This document shows, piece after piece, positions 58,718-64,000 of a DNA stretch of 64,000 bases (position 1 is the stretch's first letter; the number at the start of each line of letters is the position of its first letter). The notes below the pieces were generated by a model. The model did no database searches, was not told the origin of the DNA, and was given only the letters and a program-made list of their open reading frames with translations. A program made the position numbers and the translations under genes. Origin of the DNA: Methylovorus menthalis (GTDB lineage Bacteria > Pseudomonadota > Gammaproteobacteria > Burkholderiales > Methylophilaceae); NCBI RefSeq assembly GCF_020523625.1, contig NZ_JAJAQH010000003.1:283281-347280 (forward strand). Direction: 5' to 3'.

Positions 58718-59323
58718 GTGTGGGAAATTATTCTAGCGGCCGGCTGGCCGATTTGGCCGCTGATTATCGCTTCTATCATTGCTGTAGCGATTATTGTTGA
58801 GCGTTTGTGGGCTTTGCGCGCCGAATTGATTGCGCCAAGCAACTTACTGCCGGAAGTGCAGCGCTGGCTGGGCCAGGGAGGCGTTAACAAGGAAACCTTG
58901 ATCAAGTTGCAACAACACTCCCTGCTGGGGCAGATTTTCGCCAGTGCCCTGGCCAATGTCGATTCTTCTCGCGAAGTCATGAAAGAAGCGATTGAGGAGT
59001 CGGGCCGTGCGGTGGCCCACAAGCTGGAAAAGTACCTGACCACGCTAGGTACCATTGCGACTGTTAGCCCGCTGCTGGGTCTGCTGGGTACGGTGATCGG
59101 GATGGTCGAGCTCTTTGGCGCCTTTACCGCCACTGGTCATGATGTAGCGCAGTTTGCCCGCGGCATTTCCGTCGCTTTGTATAACACGGCTGGCGGTATT
59201 GTGGTGGCTGTGCCCGCCATGATTTTCTACCGCTATTTCCGCGGCAAGGTGGATGGCCTGATTGTGGAAATGGAACAGCAAGCCGTCAAGCTGGTGGAAA
59301 TCATCCACGGCGAACGTAAATAA
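58718..59323 (+). CDS. exbB: ExbB/TolQ-type proton channel protein
   Basis: A 202-aa inner-membrane protein with three membrane helices (about 10-30, 105-130, 150-170), the latter two with PLLGLLGTVIGMVELF and ISVALYNTAGGIVVAVPAMI, the MotA/TolQ/ExbB signature. With ExbD it uses the proton gradient to energise TonB-like or other partners. GTG at 58718 has GGAG 7 bases upstream; earlier starts are only TTG. No tonB is near, and the link with msbA-lpxK is common in betaproteobacteria. Confidence 0.9.
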   Translation: MWEIILAAGWPIWPLIIASIIAVAIIVERLWALRAELIAPSNLLPEVQRWLGQGGVNKETLIKLQQHSLLGQIFASALANVDSSREVMKEAIEESGRAVAHKLEKYLTTLGTIATVSPLLGLLGTVIGMVELFGAFTATGHDVAQFARGISVALYNTAGGIVVAVPAMIFYRYFRGKVDGLIVEMEQQAVKLVEIIHGERK

Positions 59324-59336
59324 GCGAGCAAACACC

Positions 59337-59759
59337 ATGAATTTTCAACGCGGAAAAAAGCACGAAGATCTGGAAATGAATCTGGTGCCGCTGATCGACG
59401 TGTTGCTGGTCATTATTATTTTTCTGGTCGTCAGCACCACGTTCTCACGCGTGAGCGAGTTGCAGATCAATCTGCCTACCGCAGAAGCCACGCCGCCAGA
59501 ACAAAAGCCGCTGATCGTGAATGTGGGTGTTGATGCCAGCGGACATTATGTGGTGAATGACAAGCCGGTGAGCGATACAAGCGTGGCCGGTCTCGGCATG
59601 GCACTGCGGCAAGCGGTAGGTAATGGCAAGGAGCCGACTATCGTGATCAATGCCGATGCCAACAGCACGCATCAATCTGTCGTCAATGTCATGGAAGCCG
59701 CGCGGCAGGAAAACTACACACATATCAACTTTGCGACTCAGGTAAAGTCTGGCTCCTGA
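59337..59759 (+). CDS. exbD: ExbD/TolR-type energy-transducing protein
   Basis: A 140-aa protein with one membrane helix (about 20-42) that carries the essential Asp in LVPLIDVLLVIIIF, and a periplasmic domain (VINADANSTHQSVVNVMEAARQ). It partners the ExbB protein encoded 13 bases upstream. The true substrate receptor partner is unknown. Confidence 0.92.
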   Translation: MNFQRGKKHEDLEMNLVPLIDVLLVIIIFLVVSTTFSRVSELQINLPTAEATPPEQKPLIVNVGVDASGHYVVNDKPVSDTSVAGLGMALRQAVGNGKEPTIVINADANSTHQSVVNVMEAARQENYTHINFATQVKSGS

Positions 59760-59802
59760 GTCTGATGCATGTTTACCTGTTTGGGTAACTCCACTATCCT
59801 GT

Positions 59803-59830
59803 TTTGCCCGCCATTTGGCGGGCAAACCTT
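59803..59830 (+). terminator. Terminator-like hairpin between exbD and msbA
   Basis: TTTGCCCGCC and its perfect complement around ATTT, followed by CCTTTT. It may separate exbBD from msbA-lpxK-trm112-kdsB or weaken read-through. The msbA start lies 20 bases further, so an own msbA promoter would have to be upstream of or within it. Confidence 0.6.
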
Positions 59831-59849
59831 TTAACAGTCCCTGAGATTT

Positions 59850-61604
59850 ATGTCCAAAAAATCCTCCAGCCGAGCCTCCGTTGCTTCCGAACATAACGCC
59901 AGAACGCTTTATCTGCGATTGCTCGGCTATACCCGTAAATTCTGGGTGGCCATGTCCCTCACTATCCTGGGCCTGGTCGTGTTGTCAGCGACAAATACTG
60001 GTTTTCTGGCAACCATCAAGATGGTGACGGATGAAGGCTTTGTTCAGCGCGACAGCAGCAAGGTGGCATTGTTGCCATTAATGCTTTTTGGATTGCTGGC
60101 GTTGCGGGCGTTTGCCGGATTTGTCTCCGCATTTGGCATGCGATGGGTGTCCCGCCGGGTGGTCGAGAGTCTGCGGCTCGATGCATTTCGCCGCTTGATG
60201 GCATTCCCGGTCAGTTATTTTGATGCCAATTCGGCTGGAATAGTGACTTCCAAGCTGACCTACGATACCGAGCAGATTGCCAAGGCGTCTACCAATGTTG
60301 CGGTGGCCGCGGTGCGGGATACTTTGACCATTATCGGGATGGTTGGCTACATGCTCTATCTCGACTGGAAGTTGACGATGATTTTCGTCATCGTGGTGCC
60401 GTTGATGGTGTTTTACCTGAAAATCATGACGCCGAAGCTGCGTCAGGCGAGCCGTGTGGTGCAAGAGTCCATGGGCGACCTGACCCAGGTGATTGAAGAG
60501 GCGGTTTCTGGCCAGCGTGTGGTCAAGATTTTTGGCGGTGGGGATTACGAGTTTCAGCGTTTTGCCAAAGTTGCCGGGCGTAATCGCTATACCTTGATCA
60601 AGATGGCGCGCCTGTCCAGTCTTAATAGTATGGTGATTGAGGTGTTGGCGGGCTTGGCACTGGGGCTGGTGGTTTACTATGCCATTGGCAATTTCACGGC
60701 AGGGGAGTTTGCTGCATTTATTGGCGCCCTGTTGATGTTGATTGCCCCGATTAAAAGCCTGACGGGCATGAATGAAGACATTCAGACGGGGCTTGCCGCG
60801 GCAGAAAGTGTTTTTGCGCTGATTGATTCGCCGGTGGAGATTGATGCTGGTACGAAGGAAATTGGGCGTGCGCGTGGCCTGATTGAATTCCGCCATCTGG
60901 AATTGCATTACGAGAATGCCAAGCGGGCGGCCTTGAGTGATCTCAACTTTACAGTCCATCCGGGAGAGAAGCTGGCGCTGGTTGGTCGATCTGGTGGTGG
61001 AAAGACTTCTTTGGTGAATCTGCTGCCGCGTTTCTATGATTATCAGCAGGGCGAGTTGCTGTTGGATGGTCTGGATACACGGCAGATGACCTTGCGTAAT
61101 CTGCGTGCGCAGTTTTCGCTGGTGAGCCAGGATGTGATTCTGTTTAATGACACGGTATTCAATAATATTGCTTACGGTGTGTTGCGTAATGCGTCGGAGG
61201 CGGATGTGATCGCTGCAGCCAAGGCTGCGCATGCGTGGGAGTTTATCCAGCAATTGCCCCAAGGGCTGCAAAGTGAGATTGGCGACCGCGGTGTGCGCCT
61301 GTCTGGTGGTCAGCGTCAGCGGCTTGCCATTGCGCGAGCCATTCTGAAGGATGCGCCCATTCTGTTGCTGGATGAAGCCACTTCCGCGCTCGACACGGAA
61401 TCCGAGCAGCATGTGCAGGCGGCATTGGATGAGTTGATGCGCAATCGCACGACCATTGTCATTGCTCACCGGCTCTCTACCATTGAAAATGCAGACCGTA
61501 TTCTGGTTATGGATCATGGTCGTATTGTCGAGAGTGGTGATCATCAGTCATTGCTGACGCAGGATGGCTACTATGCCAAGCTGTATCAAAAGCAATTTCA
61601 CTAA
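59850..61604 (+). CDS. msbA: Lipid A export ATP-binding/permease MsbA
   Basis: A 584-aa half-transporter ABC protein that flips lipid A-core to the periplasmic face. Six membrane helices (about 25-310) precede the nucleotide-binding domain with Walker A GRSGGGKTS (from 379), LSGGQRQRLAIARA and ILLLDEATSALD. Proximity to lpxK and kdsB supports lipid A as substrate over a drug transporter. ATG at 59850. Confidence 0.95.
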   Translation: MSKKSSSRASVASEHNARTLYLRLLGYTRKFWVAMSLTILGLVVLSATNTGFLATIKMVTDEGFVQRDSSKVALLPLMLFGLLALRAFAGFVSAFGMRWVSRRVVESLRLDAFRRLMAFPVSYFDANSAGIVTSKLTYDTEQIAKASTNVAVAAVRDTLTIIGMVGYMLYLDWKLTMIFVIVVPLMVFYLKIMTPKLRQASRVVQESMGDLTQVIEEAVSGQRVVKIFGGGDYEFQRFAKVAGRNRYTLIKMARLSSLNSMVIEVLAGLALGLVVYYAIGNFTAGEFAAFIGALLMLIAPIKSLTGMNEDIQTGLAAAESVFALIDSPVEIDAGTKEIGRARGLIEFRHLELHYENAKRAALSDLNFTVHPGEKLALVGRSGGGKTSLVNLLPRFYDYQQGELLLDGLDTRQMTLRNLRAQFSLVSQDVILFNDTVFNNIAYGVLRNASEADVIAAAKAAHAWEFIQQLPQGLQSEIGDRGVRLSGGQRQRLAIARAILKDAPILLLDEATSALDTESEQHVQAALDELMRNRTTIVIAHRLSTIENADRILVMDHGRIVESGDHQSLLTQDGYYAKLYQKQFH

Positions 61605-61629
61605 TCTATTTTTGCTAGGCCTGAGTTAG

Positions 61630-62622
61630 ATGAAGGCGAAACTGGTTACCTTTATCCAGCAGCAATGGACTCACTTGGGTATATGGCATCTTTTGCTTAT
61701 CCCATTATCCTGGCTGTTCGGGGCGCTGAGCCTTCTCAGGCGCCAGGCCTATAGCTTTGGCTTGCTTTCATCATTCCGCATGCCGGTTCCCGTGATTGTG
61801 GTGGGGAATATCAGTGTCGGCGGCACAGGGAAAACCCCGCTCGTTATCTGGCTTGCTCAACATCTGAAAGTGGCTGGTTTTCATCCGCTTATTATTAGTC
61901 GTGGCTATGCGGGCAATGTTAGCACCGCCATAAAAGAGGTTGGCCCGCAAAGCGATCCCTTGATGGTTGGGGATGAGCCACTGCTGATGTCGCGCCGCAC
62001 AGGGGTGCCGGTATGGGTGGGGCGGCATCGGCCCCAGGTCGCTCAGGCTGGCCTTGCCAAATATCCTGACTGCAATGTGATTATCAGTGACGATGGGTTG
62101 CAGCATTATGCGTTGCAGCGCGATATTGAAATCGCCGTAGTGGATGCCGCGCAATGGTTTGGTAACGGACAACTTCTACCCGCTGGCCCTTTGCGCGAGC
62201 CCGTTAGTCGGCTGGCAAAGGTCAGTGCGCTTGTCCTTAATGGGGGGTGGGCGGATGAAGATGGATTTTCGATGCATCTTGTTAGCATGGATCTCTACAG
62301 TCTGGAGATGCCATCCAATACATGTCCCATAAATGCATTTGCCAATAACGCTGTGCATGCGGTCGCGGGTATTGGCAACCCTCAGCGATTTTTCGCACAA
62401 TTGAAAAGTAAAGGGCTTGAGGTGATTGAGCATCCATTTCCGGATCATCACGATTTCCAACCCGCTGATCTGGCCTTCGGTGACAACCTCCCTGTTGTCA
62501 TGACTGAGAAGGATGCCGTTAAATGCGCGGCCTTTGCGCAACCCGGCTGGTGGGTGCTGCCAGTGAATGCTGAGCTAGCTCCCGGGTTCCTGCCACATGT
62601 TCTCAGTAAATTAGGAGTTTGA
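61630..62622 (+). CDS. lpxK: Tetraacyldisaccharide 4'-kinase LpxK
   Basis: Adds the 4'-phosphate to the lipid A precursor at the inner membrane, 330 aa. An N-terminal hydrophobic helix (about 17-35) is followed by the P-loop [13 protein letters not shown] (58-70) and [19 protein letters not shown], the family motif. It lies 25 bases after msbA and one base before trm112. Confidence 0.95.
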   Translation: MKAKLVTFIQQQWTHLGIWHLLLIPLSWLFGALSLLRRQAYSFGLLSSFRMPVPVIVVGNISVGGTGKTPLVIWLAQHLKVAGFHPLIISRGYAGNVSTAIKEVGPQSDPLMVGDEPLLMSRRTGVPVWVGRHRPQVAQAGLAKYPDCNVIISDDGLQHYALQRDIEIAVVDAAQWFGNGQLLPAGPLREPVSRLAKVSALVLNGGWADEDGFSMHLVSMDLYSLEMPSNTCPINAFANNAVHAVAGIGNPQRFFAQLKSKGLEVIEHPFPDHHDFQPADLAFGDNLPVVMTEKDAVKCAAFAQPGWWVLPVNAELAPGFLPHVLSKLGV

Positions 62623-62623
62623 T

Positions 62624-62803
62624 ATGGATGCAAAATTACTCGACATTCTGGTGTGCCCGATATGCAAAGGCCCGCTGGTTCTCAAGAAGGACGCACAAGA
62701 GCTGGTTTGCAAGCCTTGCCGCCTGGCCTACCCCATACGTGATGGCATTCCCGTCATGCTGGAAGAAGAAGCTCGACGTCTGGCGGATACGGAAGAAGTT
62801 TGA
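62624..62803 (+). CDS. Trm112-family zinc protein (YcaR-like)
   Basis: A 59-aa protein that is easy to miss. It reads [18 protein letters not shown] then [18 protein letters not shown], with two CxxC pairs for zinc. Trm112-like proteins activate methyltransferases; in proteobacteria YcaR lies between lpxK and kdsB with unknown partner. The ATG has AGGAG 8 bases upstream, and the stop is 2 bases before kdsB. Confidence 0.93.
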   Translation: MDAKLLDILVCPICKGPLVLKKDAQELVCKPCRLAYPIRDGIPVMLEEEARRLADTEEV

Positions 62804-62805
62804 AC

Positions 62806-63570
62806 ATGAAATTCAATGTCGTCATCCCCGCCCGCTATGCCAGCTCCCGCCTGCCAGCCAAGCCTTTGCTCGACATTGCCGGAAAGCCCATGGTGATCTG
62901 GGTTGTCGAGCGCGCTCTGCAGAGCGGAGCGGGGCAGGTGATTGTGGCGACGGATCATCCCGATATTCTTCAAGTAGTGCAGTCTTATGGATACCAGGCG
63001 GTCATGACGCGAGAGGATCACCCATCCGGGACAGATCGTATTGCGGAGGTAGCGGCACATTTTGGATGGAGTGATGACACGATTGTCGTCAACGTGCAGG
63101 GCGATGAGCCACTGATCGATCCACTATTGATTAGAGAAGTCGCGACCAATCTGCGGGATCATCCAGAAGCTGCCATGGCAACCGCATGTCATGCCATTCA
63201 TGATCGTGAGCAGATATTCAATCCCAATGTAGTCAAAGTGGTGGCCGATAAGGATGGGCATGCGCTTTATTTCAGTCGGGCCCCCATTCCTTATGCTCGC
63301 GATGCTTTCCAGAGCGAGTCATCACCATTGGAGATGGTGGCGTACCGACATATAGGTATCTATGCTTATAAGGTGACTTTTCTTAATGCATATAGTCTTC
63401 TTGAGGCGTGTTCCTTGGAAAAGACCGAAATGCTTGAGCAACTGAGAGCGCTTTGGCATGGCTATAAGATCAGTGTTGCCGAGACTGCGCATGCCCCCGC
63501 TGCCGGGGTGGATACCCCGGCAGATCTGGTCAGGGTGCGGATGATTTTGAAAGATGCGGCAGCTGCGTAA
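62806..63570 (+). CDS. kdsB: 3-deoxy-manno-octulosonate cytidylyltransferase (CMP-Kdo synthetase)
   Basis: Activates Kdo with CTP for lipopolysaccharide core, 254 aa. [25 protein letters not shown] (in part) at the start, [12 protein letters not shown] and the late [10 protein letters not shown] are diagnostic. The ATG at 62806 lies two bases after the trm112 stop. It is last of the exbBD-msbA-lpxK-trm112-kdsB group; no terminator follows before the tRNA promoter. Confidence 0.96.
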   Translation: MKFNVVIPARYASSRLPAKPLLDIAGKPMVIWVVERALQSGAGQVIVATDHPDILQVVQSYGYQAVMTREDHPSGTDRIAEVAAHFGWSDDTIVVNVQGDEPLIDPLLIREVATNLRDHPEAAMATACHAIHDREQIFNPNVVKVVADKDGHALYFSRAPIPYARDAFQSESSPLEMVAYRHIGIYAYKVTFLNAYSLLEACSLEKTEMLEQLRALWHGYKISVAETAHAPAAGVDTPADLVRVRMILKDAAAA

Positions 63571-63688
63571 AAAATGCATCAATCAGTCATGTTGCCAAAG
63601 GGCGGTTGATGTTATTGATTTTTAGGGGAAATGGCATCTGGGGCCGGTTCTGGACATGCGGGAGTTTAGAGGAAAACCTCAAAAGTCG

Positions 63689-63718
63689 TTGACAGTGTCG
63701 TTTCTGCTTTGCTATAGT
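63689..63718 (+). promoter_or_regulatory. Promoter of the initiator tRNA gene
   Basis: TTGACA (63689-63694) and TATAGT (63713-63718) with an 18-base spacer, about 43 bases before the mature tRNA. The sequence after the -10 is CACCTCTC. Confidence 0.82.
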
Positions 63719-63761
63719 CTCACCTCTCGACGCAACGTACATAACGAAGCGACGAAGCGGA

Positions 63762-63838
63762 CGCGGGGTGGAGCAGTCTGGCAGCTCGTCGGGCTCATAA
63801 CCCGAAGGTCACAGGTTCAAATCCTGTCCCCGCAACCA
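63762..63838 (+). tRNA. Initiator tRNA-fMet (CAU)
   Basis: A 77-base cloverleaf with encoded CCA. Anticodon CAU lies at 63796-63798. Two initiator marks are visible: the first base C1 cannot pair with A72 in the acceptor stem (CGCGGGG against CCCCGCA), and the anticodon stem has three G-C pairs (TCGGG/CCCGA). The T arm is ACAGG-TTCAAAT-CCTGT. It has its own strong promoter and sits directly upstream of an rRNA promoter. Confidence 0.97.
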
Positions 63839-63862
63839 AGTAAACGAATCTGAATTTAGTTG

Positions 63863-63890
63863 TTGACGAAACGTTTAAGCGCTGTATAAT
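63863..63890 (+). promoter_or_regulatory. rRNA operon promoter
   Basis: TTGACG (63863-63868), 16-base spacer and perfect TATAAT (63885-63890), then a GC-rich GCGC discriminator typical of stringently controlled promoters. It starts 25 bases after the tRNA with no terminator between, so tRNA transcripts may run into the rRNA operon. Confidence 0.88.
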
Positions 63891-63893
63891 GCG

Positions 63894-64000
63894 CACCTCT
63901 CAACGGAAACGTTGATGAGTGAAAGCGAAGTAAGAAGTACCTGCTCTTTAACAAACTGAACAATCGATAGGTGTGAGTGCTTGTGGTTTTGTGAAGTCGG
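63894..64000 (+). promoter_or_regulatory. rRNA leader with boxB-like hairpin and boxA
   Basis: A perfect stem TCAACG-GAAA-CGTTGA (63900-63915) is followed by TGCTCTTTAACA (63942-63953), the boxA that loads Nus factors for antitermination. The 16S gene must begin beyond the right edge; no mature 16S sequence is seen up to position 64000. Confidence 0.85.

Noticed and set aside
60078..61544. 488-codon open frame opposite msbA
   Set aside because: It lies fully within an unmistakable msbA. The translation is rich in His, Gln, Arg and Asn with no domain pattern, as expected of an antisense shadow.
63668..63680. Terminator after kdsB (GAGG-AAAA-CCTC)
   Set aside because: A 4-base stem with no T run is too weak; read-through from kdsB into the tRNA cannot be excluded.

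Overview
The window looks like a core chromosomal segment of a betaproteobacterium. The best guess is a methylotroph of the Methylophilaceae (Methylobacillus/Methylovorus-like). The support is the gene order (lptD/surA next to amgK-murU, pepP-ubiH-ubiF/I, maf-rng, yggS-proC-yggT beside pilTU, lolC/D-comEC, exbBD-msbA-lpxK-trm112-kdsB), a mid-50s GC impression, and an exported MxaD-like protein paired with a YVTN beta-propeller. The family assignment is inference. No transposase, integrase, phage gene, CRISPR array or dedicated transcription factor was seen in 64 kb.

Layout. 1-2.8 kb (minus): start of surA and lptD, outer-membrane biogenesis. 2.9-9 kb (plus): amgK-murU (MurNAc recycling), pepP, two ubiquinone hydroxylases, dsbC. 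9-12 kb (minus): pilC and pilB. 12-18.4 kb: cold-shock protein, icd, rluE, an amidotransferase, aroC, an MFS transporter and an exported retropepsin-like protease. 18.5-22.3 kb (minus): folE2, then xseB-ispA-dxs for isoprenoid precursors. 22.5-29.4 kb: a large PilZ-like unknown protein, an esterase, a class II cyclic-nucleotide phosphodiesterase-like enzyme, major pilin pilA, MxaD-like plus beta-propeller, rppH and psd. 29.5-32.9 kb (minus): ilvI-ilvH-ilvC. 33-38.8 kb: a second PilB/GspE-type ATPase, nadC, gst, mnmA-nudJ, marC. 38.9-41.5 kb (plus): DJ-1/PfpI-maf-rng. 41.6-46.1 kb: yggS-proC-yggT (minus) facing pilT-pilU (plus). 46.2-47.1 kb: DUF72. 47.2-52.8 kb (minus): one long unit, ribE-ribBX-yqgE-ruvX-pyrR-pyrB-pyrC'. 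52.9-58.6 kb (plus): lolC/E-lolD-comEC and an erythrose-4-phosphate/GAPDH-like dehydrogenase. 58.7-63.6 kb (plus): exbB-exbD-msbA-lpxK-trm112-kdsB. 63.7-64 kb: initiator tRNA-Met followed at once by the promoter and boxB/boxA leader of an rRNA operon whose genes lie beyond the right edge.

Themes. Envelope assembly dominates: SurA/LptD, MsbA/LpxK/KdsB, Lol, ExbBD, Psd and MurNAc recycling. Type IV pilus parts are scattered over four loci (pilA, pilB-pilC, pilT-pilU and an extra PilB-like ATPase) and probably work with ComEC in DNA uptake and with the PilZ-like protein. Several metabolic proteins have telling changes at key residues: an isocitrate dehydrogenase with NAD-type cofactor residues, a dihydroorotase homologue without metal ligands, a RibBA whose cyclohydrolase half is degraded, and a divergent GAPDH-family enzyme. 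I did not find a clear, wholly new multi-gene system. The best leads are the PilZ-like protein, the MxaD/beta-propeller pair and the cofactor residues of Icd.
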